From NCBI GenBank assembly GCA_045863035.1, contig BTUV01000002.1:1-64000 (forward strand): 64,000 nt of DNA, in the 5' to 3' direction. Numbering within the stretch: the first letter of the stretch is position 1; the number at the start of each line of letters is the position of its first letter. The translations under genes were made by a program, and so were the position numbers. The notes beneath the pieces are model-generated. The model was not told the origin of the DNA, did not search any database, and saw only the letters and a program-made list of their open reading frames with translations. Positions 16,138 through 22,553 of the stretch are shown here, in pieces. The DNA is from H2-BAC3 sp045863035. Its GTDB lineage: Bacteria > Bacteroidota > Ignavibacteria > Ignavibacteriales > Ignavibacteriaceae.

Positions 16138-17247
16138 ATGGCTGATGTGCGGCTCGTAAATGTATCCAAAATGTATGAAGGCGGAAATACCGCGGTTAAA
16201 GATGTTAATATTGAGATAAAGGACAAAGAGTTCGTGGTGCTGGTCGGTCCCTCCGGCTGCGGCAAGTCAACTACTCTCAGGATGATAGCCGGCCTGGAAG
16301 AAATTTCAGGCGGGGAGTTAATCATTGACGGAAAAGTTGTGAACACGGTTTCACCCAAAGATCGTGATATAGCTATGGTTTTTCAGAATTACGCGCTTTA
16401 TCCCCACATGACCGTTTATGACAATATGGCGTTTGGGTTAAAGCTCCGGAAGTTCAGCAAAGAGGAGATTCACAGCAGAGTATCTGAAGCTGCAAAAATA
16501 CTGGGACTTGAAGAGTATCTCGAACGGAAACCAAAGGCACTTTCAGGAGGGCAGAGACAAAGAGTGGCGGTTGGAAGAGCTATCGTAAGAAAACCTAAAG
16601 TATTTCTCTTCGATGAACCGCTGAGCAACCTTGACGCTAAACTGCGTGTGCAGATGAGGACAGAAATTTCCAAACTGCATCAACGCCTTGAAGCCACTAT
16701 GGTATATGTTACCCATGATCAGGTTGAAGCAATGACTATGGGAGATAAAATTGTTGTGATGAAGGATGGCTTTGTACAGCAGATAGACTCCCCGCTAAAT
16801 TTATATAATCATCCGGTGAATAAATTTGTGGCGGGATTTATCGGAAGTCCTGCGATGAACTTTATCCCAGGTAAAGTGGGTAATGAAGGAAATCTGAAGT
16901 TTACCAGCAATGATAAAGTGTTTCATTTCCCACTGCATGGTGTGTATGCAGACAAACTAAAGGGACATGCCGGAAAGAATGTAGTGATGGGTATCCGTCC
17001 GGAAGATTTCTTTGATGCATCAACTAAAAAAGAGGGAATTGAGTATTATGAAGTAACACCAGAGCTTGAAGTAGTTGAACCGATGGGGAATGAAGTATTT
17101 CTTTATTTCACCTTAGAAGGGGAACAGATAACAGCAAGAATACCGACAAGAGAACGTTTAAGCCCACGAACCAAACACACCTTATATATGGATTTGAGTA
17201 AACTGCACTTTTTTTCTACGGGGGATGAGAAGTCATTACTGATGTAA
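16138..17247 (+). CDS. ABC transporter ATP-binding protein, UgpC/MsmK/MalK type
   Basis: 369 residues. Nucleotide-binding domain: Walker A GPSGCGKST (37-45), Q-loop near 85, signature LSGGQ (137-141), Walker B VFLFDEP, and an H-loop in VTHDQVEA. The C-terminal 130 residues (about 240-369) form a TOBE/OB-type regulatory domain as in MalK-like subunits that energise sugar or glycerol-3-phosphate importers. No permease or binding protein lies nearby, so it presumably serves one or more importers encoded elsewhere, as known for shared MsmK-type ATPases. Last gene of the plus-strand operon, abutting the repeat-rich island. Confidence 0.9.
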   Translation: MADVRLVNVSKMYEGGNTAVKDVNIEIKDKEFVVLVGPSGCGKSTTLRMIAGLEEISGGELIIDGKVVNTVSPKDRDIAMVFQNYALYPHMTVYDNMAFGLKLRKFSKEEIHSRVSEAAKILGLEEYLERKPKALSGGQRQRVAVGRAIVRKPKVFLFDEPLSNLDAKLRVQMRTEISKLHQRLEATMVYVTHDQVEAMTMGDKIVVMKDGFVQQIDSPLNLYNHPVNKFVAGFIGSPAMNFIPGKVGNEGNLKFTSNDKVFHFPLHGVYADKLKGHAGKNVVMGIRPEDFFDASTKKEGIEYYEVTPELEVVEPMGNEVFLYFTLEGEQITARIPTRERLSPRTKHTLYMDLSKLHFFSTGDEKSLLM

Positions 17248-17280
17248 TTGATTGCTGCATTGTGCCGGTATAAACTTCAC

Positions 17281-17334
17281 AATGGCAAGCCGATTTTACG
17301 GATGCTTCGCAGCGCGGATTTGAGCGGATCGGAA
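17281..17334 (+). repeat. 54-bp interspersed repeat, copy 1
   Basis: First of four same-orientation copies of a 54-bp element. The core GATTTTACGGATGCTTCGCA is followed by GCGCGGATTTGAGCGGATC. This copy has AAGCCG where others have ACGCCG or ACGCTG. It shares a further 16 bp downstream (17335-17350) with copy 3. The gene-free stretch 17248-17643 holds this copy, copy 2, a 32-bp palindrome and a promoter-like box. Confidence 0.9.
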
Positions 17335-17377
17335 TCATCTTTGCGGCTTCTTGTCTTTGCGCGAGGTTATACCCAAA

Positions 17378-17431
17378 AATGGCACGCCGATTTTACGGAT
17401 GCTTCGCAGCGCGGATTTGAGCGGATCGGAA
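17378..17431 (+). repeat. 54-bp interspersed repeat, copy 2
   Basis: Second copy, 43 bp after the first, in tandem orientation. About 35-40 bp upstream of it (two CTTTGCG units then GAGGTTATACCC) are also related to the sequence upstream of copy 4, so the full repeat unit may be near 100 bp. An open frame through copies 1 and 2 reads HADFTDASQRGFERIG but is judged non-coding. Confidence 0.9.
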
Positions 17432-17493
17432 TTAACTGTTGGGGCTCTTGTCTTTTGAGTATGTTGGTGATTAGAGGCACTTTATAATCCGGA

Positions 17494-17525
17494 TTTTAAT
17501 TATACCGAATTCGGTACAATTAAAA
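17494..17525. promoter_or_regulatory. 32-bp near-perfect palindrome, candidate operator
   Basis: Two 16-base half-sites match at 15 of 16 positions (only A17502/C17517 do not pair). The centre is TACCGAATTCGGTA, flanked by TTTTAATT and AATTAAAA. It is AT-rich outside the core and lacks a T-run, so it reads as a protein-binding operator more than a terminator. A box TAACTTTG, matching the -7 consensus TAnnTTTG, follows at 17542-17549, placing the palindrome over the -33 region of that candidate promoter. Confidence 0.5.
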
Positions 17526-17643
17526 ATGCCACTGGCAGTAATAACTTTGTTTTGTGATATATCAATTTGTATAGGGTTTTGATCAAACTATGACATTCAT
17601 CCAAACGAAATAGAATATTAAAAAAAAATTGGAAGATTTCACC

Positions 17644-17796
17644 ATGCCCAACCTAACCTTTTTTATGCACATCTCCCTTGACGGCTTTGTTGCCGGTTCG
17701 AATGGTCAACTAAACTGGATTAAATTAGATCCGGAAATTCAGAGATTTGTTACTGGTATGACACTAAAGTGGATATTACCCATTACAATAGGATAA
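17644..17796 (+). pseudogene. 5' fragment of a dihydrofolate-reductase-family gene
   Basis: A 50-codon frame whose first 39-40 codons match the start of the intact reductase gene at 19889 (MPNLTFFMHISLDGFVAG..., against MPKLTFFMHISLDGFVAG...), with about nine base mismatches in 117. Similarity stops after codon 40, and ten unrelated codons precede TAA at 17794-17796. The NADPH-binding and C-terminal parts are missing, so it cannot make an active enzyme. It lies upstream of the AlbA_2 gene, with the full gene downstream of it. Confidence 0.85.
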
Positions 17797-17804
17797 ATAT
17801 CTTT

Positions 17805-17826
17805 TGTTGTACTTGGTACTACAACA
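17805..17826. promoter_or_regulatory. Inverted repeat upstream of the AlbA_2 gene
   Basis: TGTTGTA (17805-17811) and TACAACA (17820-17826) are perfect 7-bp arms separated by 8 bp, centred about 60 bp before the ATG at 17875. The position suits an operator for autoregulation by the downstream protein, which has predicted DNA-binding elements. This role is inferred. Confidence 0.4.
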
Positions 17827-17874
17827 CACAATGAAAGATTTCAAATGAAGAAATGATTCAAATTGAGAATTAGT

Positions 17875-19704
17875 ATGATAGAATATTCAGCGGAAGAATT
17901 GTTTGAAATTCTGAATGATACTGACGAATGTCCCTGGATAGAAGCAAAAGGAATTAGTGACTCTGCTTCTTCAATTATGGAGACTGTATGCTCTTATTCA
18001 AACGAACCCGGTCTTGGTGGAGGATATATTCTGATGAGTATTAGCGAGAACAATTCTGAAACTTCGGTCGAAACTTATAAAATTGACCTACTGACTGACC
18101 CGGACAAGATTCAGAAAGATTTAGCCACGCAGTGTGCAAGTATGTTTAATCTGCCGGTGCGTCCTCATATCACCCTTGAAAAAATTAATGGATTACCTGT
18201 ATTAAAGATCCGTGTTGACGAACTGCCTGCCAAACAAAAACCGTTATATATAAAAAAATATGGGTTACCAAAAGGGGCACTCCGCAGGGTTGGGAGCACC
18301 GACCAGTTTTGCACTGACGATGATATGCACATTTTTTATCAGAATACGAAGAGTTACGACCAAACACCTGTCCACGGTGCCACCCTTTCAGAGGTTGACG
18401 AAAATGCGCTTAAGCGTTACCGGGTGTTGCGCGAAAAAGTGAATCCTGTAGCAGAAGAGCTGACCTATAACGACATTGAATTGTTACAGTCATTAGGTTG
18501 CGTAAATAAAGAGAACCCGATTGAACTTAATATTGCTGGACTTTTATTGTTCGGGAATTCAAAGATCCAGCGAAGCACTTTTCCAATGTTCCGGACTGAT
18601 TACATCAGAGTTGCAGGTAATACCTGGGTTGAAAACCCTGATGATCGTTTCATTAGCATTGATATGCGGGGACCGCTTATTTTGGTACTTTATCGTTTAA
18701 TAGAGGCAATTAACGCTGATTTGCCAAAAGGATTTTTGCTAACGGAAAATGAGTTACAGGCAGAATCAACAGGACTTCCCATGAAAGCGCTACGAGAGGC
18801 AATAGTTAATGCATTAATGCACCGTTCTTATCGGGAGCACCGCCCCACCCAGATTATTCGGTATGATAACCGCATTGAGATTATTAACCCAGGATTTTCC
18901 CTAAAAGCTGAGGAAAAGTTAGGGCTTCCAGGAAGTGAAACCCGAAACCCTTTTATTGCAGCCGTTTTTCATGATACTAACTTGGCGGAAACAAAAGGTT
19001 CAGGTATCCGTGCTATGCGCAGGATGATGGAAAAAGCTCATCTGGTTCCGCCGACCTTTGAATCGAGCCGTGAGAATAATGAATTTACTTCACGCCTTCT
19101 TCTGCACCATTTTTTAGATGAATATGACCTTAAATGGCTCAATCAGTTTGAAGGTTTTAATCTGACTGACAGCCAAAAACAGGCACTCATCTTTGTAAGG
19201 GAAGTAGGTGCTATTGATAATCTGACCTACCGTCAAATGGCAGAGTGTGACTCCGTTCAAGCAGGCAATGATTTACGGCTTTTACGATCATACGAATTAT
19301 TACTCCCTAAAGGTAAACGCAAAACAACATACTATGTACCTGGTAAAGGATTAAGTACTTCCCTTTCTGATTTAAACACACCAGCTCCTGATTTAAACAC
19401 ACCACCTCTGGATTTAAACACACCACCTCCGGATTTAAACACACCACCCCCCGCGATTTTTGAGCGAATAACAGCTTTGAAAAAAAGAGAGCATGATAAA
19501 AAGAAAGTCGAATCAATCATTCTTGAATTGTGCGCGCTCAAACCGTTTAAGGCATCTGAAATTGCCGGATATTTTCAAAAAGAGGAATCATATTTTAAGA
19601 GAAAATACCTGAGTAGCATGATTTCGGAGAAGAAACTAAAATACCTTTATCCGGAAATGCTGAATCACCCTGATCAGGCATACATAACGAACAAAAAAGA
19701 TTAA
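17875..19704 (+). CDS. AlbA_2/Schlafen-like ATP-binding regulator
   Basis: 609 residues from the ATG at 17875; an in-frame TTG at 17863 is less likely. The N-terminal ~170 residues resemble the AlbA_2 (Schlafen-type) domain: ECPWIEAKG, GGGYILMSISE, VLKIRVDELPAKQKPLYIK, GALRRVGSTD. Residues about 270-400 match the GHKL-like ATPase region of the same family (LREAIVNALMHRSYREH, IEIINPGF, ETKGSGIRAMRRMM). A winged-helix-like segment (about 430-480) precedes a Pro/Asn linker of four DLNTPxx units, then a C-terminal winged helix (SEIAGYFQKEESYFKRKYLSSM). Such COG2865-type proteins occur widely in accessory regions as putative regulators or defence factors. Cognate function is unknown. Confidence 0.8.
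   Translation: MIEYSAEELFEILNDTDECPWIEAKGISDSASSIMETVCSYSNEPGLGGGYILMSISENNSETSVETYKIDLLTDPDKIQKDLATQCASMFNLPVRPHITLEKINGLPVLKIRVDELPAKQKPLYIKKYGLPKGALRRVGSTDQFCTDDDMHIFYQNTKSYDQTPVHGATLSEVDENALKRYRVLREKVNPVAEELTYNDIELLQSLGCVNKENPIELNIAGLLLFGNSKIQRSTFPMFRTDYIRVAGNTWVENPDDRFISIDMRGPLILVLYRLIEAINADLPKGFLLTENELQAESTGLPMKALREAIVNALMHRSYREHRPTQIIRYDNRIEIINPGFSLKAEEKLGLPGSETRNPFIAAVFHDTNLAETKGSGIRAMRRMMEKAHLVPPTFESSRENNEFTSRLLLHHFLDEYDLKWLNQFEGFNLTDSQKQALIFVREVGAIDNLTYRQMAECDSVQAGNDLRLLRSYELLLPKGKRKTTYYVPGKGLSTSLSDLNTPAPDLNTPPLDLNTPPPDLNTPPPAIFERITALKKREHDKKKVESIILELCALKPFKASEIAGYFQKEESYFKRKYLSSMISEKKLKYLYPEMLNHPDQAYITNKKD
19369..19452 (+). repeat. In-frame tandem repeat, 4 x 21 bp
   Basis: Four consecutive 21-bp units beginning GATTTAAACACACCA, at 19369, 19390, 19411 and 19432, encode DLNTP plus two Ala/Pro/Leu residues each. 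They form the linker before the C-terminal winged helix of the AlbA_2 protein. The 21-bp unit keeps the frame, so gain or loss of units would alter linker length only. Confidence 0.9.
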
Positions 19705-19888
19705 TCCGAAAGGAGAATCTATAAACCTTGAAAAACTGTTTCAAGAAAAACACGGCAAGTTTCGCTATCCAGAATAAAAATTATCAAAAAATTGTGTGAT
19801 GGATGTGAATTGCTGACGCTTCACTAAGAAGCTCTAAAGAAAAAAATTTATAATTACTATAATAATTACATAAATGGTATCATAGACT
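19705..19888. other. Gene-free spacer within the island
   Basis: Holds a strong purine-rich GAAAGGAG just after the AlbA_2 stop and a CTTGAAA/TTTCAAG inverted repeat (loop of 5). A short frame following the GAAAGGAG (about 23 codons from a TTG) is too short to support as a gene. The last 60 bp before 19889 are very AT-rich and probably carry the reductase promoter. Confidence 0.4.
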
Positions 19889-20461
19889 ATGCCCAAACTA
19901 ACCTTCTTTATGCACATCTCCCTTGACGGCTTTGTTGCCGGTCCGAATGGTCAACTAAACTGGATTAAATTAGATCCTGAAATTCAGGAATTTGTTGCGG
20001 GAATGACCGCAAAAGCAGATACCGCTCTTTACGGCAGGACAACTTATCAGCTTATGGAAAGCTACTGGCCTAATGCCGGCAAGTCCCCAAATGCCGATAA
20101 GTTTACCCTTGAACACGCGACGTGGTATGCGAATGTTTCTAAGGTGGTACTTTCAAATACCTTATCAGAAACAGGTCGCACTGATACCATTGTAATCAAT
20201 GAAAATCTTTCTGAGCGGATTTATGAATTGAAACAGAAAGAGGGAAGGAATATTCTGATATTTGGGAGTCCGGGGGCATCGCGATCATTGCTTAATCTGG
20301 GGCTGATTGATGAGTTCTACTTTTTTATGAATCCGGTAATTCTAAGGGAAGGGATGCAATTCTTTAAGGATATCTCCGGCAGAACTGATTTAGAGCTACT
20401 TGACACCAAGACATTTGCCTGCGGTGTGGTTATTCTGCATTATAAAACAATCCGGGGTTAA
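19889..20461 (+). CDS. Dihydrofolate-reductase-family protein (RibD C-terminal-like)
   Basis: 190 residues. It matches the YwjB/YyaP-type dihydrofolate reductase-like family: TFFMHISLDGFVAGPNGQLNW at the start, TALYGRTTYQLMESYWP, SKVVLSNTL, NILIFGSPGASRSLLNLGLIDEF and NPVILREGMQFF. These are NAD(P)H-binding enzymes related to the RibD reductase domain; substrates are mostly undefined, and a true FolA is encoded separately at 45008. Its first ~117 bp are duplicated at 17644. It sits in the island between the AlbA_2 gene and repeat copy 3. Confidence 0.85.
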   Translation: MPKLTFFMHISLDGFVAGPNGQLNWIKLDPEIQEFVAGMTAKADTALYGRTTYQLMESYWPNAGKSPNADKFTLEHATWYANVSKVVLSNTLSETGRTDTIVINENLSERIYELKQKEGRNILIFGSPGASRSLLNLGLIDEFYFFMNPVILREGMQFFKDISGRTDLELLDTKTFACGVVILHYKTIRG

Positions 20462-20498
20462 AATGAAGTATATTTCATTTCGCTAAGCCATCCCCGGC

Positions 20499-20552
20499 AA
20501 TGGCACGCTGATTTTACGGATGCTTCGCAGCGCGGATTTGAGCGGATCGGAA
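20499..20552 (+). repeat. 54-bp interspersed repeat, copy 3
   Basis: Third copy, with ATCCCCGGC immediately upstream (shared with copy 4) and TCATCTTTGCGGCTTC downstream (shared with copy 1). It begins 37 bp after the reductase stop and lies about 84 bp before the abiE promoter, separating the two cargo blocks. The gene-free stretch 20462-20686 contains only this repeat and the promoter-operator. Confidence 0.9.
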
Positions 20553-20635
20553 TCATCTTTGCGGCTTCGCACGATGCAACGTTCCGGAATTTCTCTTAGT
20601 TTGGAAATGAGAGGTAAGCCAGCCGTTTTCTATCA

Positions 20636-20672
20636 TTTGTATTGTCGCAAAAATATGCTATATTTGCGACAA
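20636..20672 (+). promoter_or_regulatory. abiE promoter with overlapping inverted-repeat operator
   Basis: -33 TTTG (20636-20639), a 19-bp spacer and -7 TATATTTG (20659-20666) match the Bacteroidota housekeeping promoter. A 31-bp inverted repeat (TTGTCGCAAAAATA at 20642-20655, 3-bp centre, TATATTTGCGACAA at 20659-20672; one mismatched pair) covers the spacer and -7 box. AbiEi antitoxins in characterised AbiE systems autorepress by binding inverted repeats in their promoter, and this layout fits. The expected transcript leader is about 15 nt. Confidence 0.75.
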
Positions 20673-20686
20673 AGTAATGAAAAAAA

Positions 20687-21301
20687 ATGAGTGAAAGCAT
20701 TAAAAATAAGGTATTCTTGAAAATTCGAAGAGCGAAAAGGGGAACGCTTTTTTTTGCTGAAGACTTTTTATCTATAGGCAGTACAAAAACGGTCAATAAA
20801 ACTCTGGAACGGCTGACCGCAGAGGGTGAATTGGTGCGTGTGACAAGAGGCATCTACGTCCGACCAATTAAGGATAGTATTGTTGGGACTATAATGCCGA
20901 CTACCGAAGAAATTGCTTTCGCAATTGCAAAGAGAGATAAGACACGAATCGTCCCAATTGGCAGTAAAGCATTAAATCTGCTTGGGCTTTCCACACAGGT
21001 GCCACTGAATGTAGTTTACCTCACCGATGGTTCTGCAAGGAAAATCAGAATCGGTAATCGTAAAATTACATTTAAGAAAACCTCACCTAAAAATTTGGCA
21101 GGTGTAGGCGAAATAAGCCAACTTGTAATTCAAGCACTCCGATCAATAGGTGAGAAAAACTTAAACGATGAACTATTACACAAAATTCAATTGCTGCTTT
21201 CTAAAGAAAAACCGAATCGGCTCGAACACGATATTAGATTAGCTCCGGCATGGATAAGGGAAATTATGAAACCAGTTTTGCGGAAGTCAGTGCATGTTTG
21301 A
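20687..21301 (+). CDS. abiEi: Type IV antitoxin, AbiEi family (DUF6088-like)
   Basis: 204 residues. The N-terminal ~75 residues form the winged-helix region of AbiEi-type antitoxins (FAEDFLSIGSTKTVNKTLERLTAEGELVRVTRGIYVRP). The remainder is the C-terminal antitoxin domain (EIAFAIAKRDKTRIVPIGSKALNLLGLS). The protein should repress its own promoter through the inverted repeat upstream and counter the partner nucleotidyltransferase without direct binding, as is known for type IV systems. An out-of-frame ATG at 20678 is not used. It overlaps abiEii by 8 bp. Confidence 0.9.
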   Translation: MSESIKNKVFLKIRRAKRGTLFFAEDFLSIGSTKTVNKTLERLTAEGELVRVTRGIYVRPIKDSIVGTIMPTTEEIAFAIAKRDKTRIVPIGSKALNLLGLSTQVPLNVVYLTDGSARKIRIGNRKITFKKTSPKNLAGVGEISQLVIQALRSIGEKNLNDELLHKIQLLLSKEKPNRLEHDIRLAPAWIREIMKPVLRKSVHV

Positions 21302-22310
21302 GCAATCGCACAAGGAATGGCTGCAACTGACAGACGCCAGCAAAAGAAATATATTCGGAGCTGTTTCTACGCAACTGAATCTCCCAGCTTCTGCCATTGA
21401 AAAAGACTGGTGGGTTGTAAGAACATTGCAGATGGTATTTCAGACAGAGATTGCGGCATATACAGTTTTTAAAGGTGGTACATCACTCAGCAAGGCATGG
21501 AATTTAATTGAACGTTTTTCTGAAGATATTGACCTGGCATTAGATAAAGGTTTCTTAGGTTTTTCGGGGGAGCTTACAAAGAAGCAGGTTAACAAACTTC
21601 GCAGTGAATCGTGCAGGTATCTTTCTGAAAGTTACGTGCATAAGCTGCAGAAAACATTCATCGAAAGTGGCTTTGAGGATGTAAAATTACAGATGGTTGA
21701 CGTTAAATCATCTGATGAGGATCCTGTTAATATTATTGTAAACTATCGTTCGCTAACGGAGAAATCAGAATACATAACCTCTCGCGTACTTATCGAAATC
21801 GGAAGCCGATCGCTACTGGAACCTTTTACTCCAAGATCAATCCAGTCATTTGTGGGGGCTAACTTTACCGAAAGAGAGTTCGCTGACAAACCGGTTACTA
21901 TTCCGACTGTTATTCCGGAGCGAACCTTTTTGGAAAAGATTTTTTTGTTGCACGAAGAATTTCAGCAGCCCATTGATAAAATCCGCACGTTCAGAAAAAG
22001 TCGGCATCTTTATGATCTTGAAAGACTTATGGATACTGAATACGCTAAAAATGCAATGCAGGATATTGAATTGTACCGGCAATTGGTGAAGCATCGTAAG
22101 GATGTAACATTTATCAGGGGGATTGATTATAATAATCATGCACCTGAAAAAATTAATCCGATTCCCCCGGATGATATTTTACCAGAATGGAAAAAGGATT
22201 ATGAGGATATGCAGCAGAATATGATATATGGGAAGTCACTTTCGTTTAGTGAGCTAATAGAACGAATACGAGGGGTTAAACACCAGATTAACAACTTAGA
22301 ACAGAACTGA
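21294..22310 (+). CDS. abiEii: Type IV toxin, AbiEii/AbiGii family nucleotidyltransferase
   Basis: 338 residues, typical length. The nucleotidyltransferase motif is present: FKGGTSLSK (60-67) followed by FSEDIDL (75-81), the G-S...D-x-D catalytic site of the DNA polymerase beta superfamily. Further family features are SLTEKSEYITSRVLIEIGSRS, TFLEKIFLLHEEF and SRHLYDLERLM. AbiEii toxins use a nucleotide to modify RNA targets (tRNA acceptor ends in characterised relatives), giving reversible growth arrest and phage abortive infection. The ATG lies inside the end of abiEi, coupling their translation. No disruption is visible, so the pair looks functional. Confidence 0.92.
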   Translation: MFEQSHKEWLQLTDASKRNIFGAVSTQLNLPASAIEKDWWVVRTLQMVFQTEIAAYTVFKGGTSLSKAWNLIERFSEDIDLALDKGFLGFSGELTKKQVNKLRSESCRYLSESYVHKLQKTFIESGFEDVKLQMVDVKSSDEDPVNIIVNYRSLTEKSEYITSRVLIEIGSRSLLEPFTPRSIQSFVGANFTEREFADKPVTIPTVIPERTFLEKIFLLHEEFQQPIDKIRTFRKSRHLYDLERLMDTEYAKNAMQDIELYRQLVKHRKDVTFIRGIDYNNHAPEKINPIPPDDILPEWKKDYEDMQQNMIYGKSLSFSELIERIRGVKHQINNLEQN

Positions 22311-22393
22311 TATTTTTATGGACATATATATTAACAAACCATAGGTAAGTAATTCTTTGCGACTTTCTTTCTTTGCGAAGATATATCCCCGGC

Positions 22394-22447
22394 AATGGCA
22401 CGCTGATTTTACGGATGCTTCGCAGCGAGGATTTGAGCGGATCGGAA
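22394..22447 (+). repeat. 54-bp interspersed repeat, copy 4
   Basis: Fourth copy, preceded by ATATCCCCGGC and by CTTTGCG-rich sequence like that before copy 2. It differs from copy 3 at one base in the core (GCGAGG instead of GCGCGG). It sits 83 bp after the abiEii stop and marks the right edge of the island before bshC. Confidence 0.9.
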
Positions 22448-22452
22448 CAAAT

Positions 22453-22483
22453 TTATCGCAAAAATTTGCTAAACTTGCGACAA
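22453..22483 (+). promoter_or_regulatory. Second, degraded copy of the abiE operator
   Basis: A 31-bp sequence matching the abiE operator at 20642-20672 with four mismatches (TTATCGCAAAAATTTGC...), and the shared AAG following. Its -7-like box reads TAAACTTG instead of TATATTTG. It starts 5 bp after repeat copy 4 and has no gene downstream in its orientation (bshC faces it), so it is probably a duplication relic or a decoy binding site. Confidence 0.75.
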
Positions 22484-22553
22484 AGACCAAACGTAGTCTA
22501 AATTTCCTTTGCGTCTTCCCGCCTTTGCACGGGGTTTTAACCGGCTCAAAGTT

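Noticed and set aside
17248..17487. 79-codon open frame through repeat copies 1 and 2
   Set aside because: It consists almost entirely of the 54-bp repeat translated in one frame (HADFTDASQRGFERIG); the same peptide appears in an open frame through copy 4. It reflects repeat sequence, not a gene.
17644..17796. Functional small protein from the reductase fragment
   Set aside because: Only the first 40 codons match the enzyme; the cofactor and substrate parts are missing and the last ten codons are unrelated.
17281..22447. Integron-like cassette array with the 54-bp repeat as attC
   Set aside because: No integrase is present, and the repeat lacks paired RYYYAAC/GTTRRRY core sites and the extended dyad of attC.
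17281..22447. CRISPR array
   Set aside because: Only four copies with spacings of 43 bp to about 3 kb filled by genes; no uniform spacers and no cas genes.
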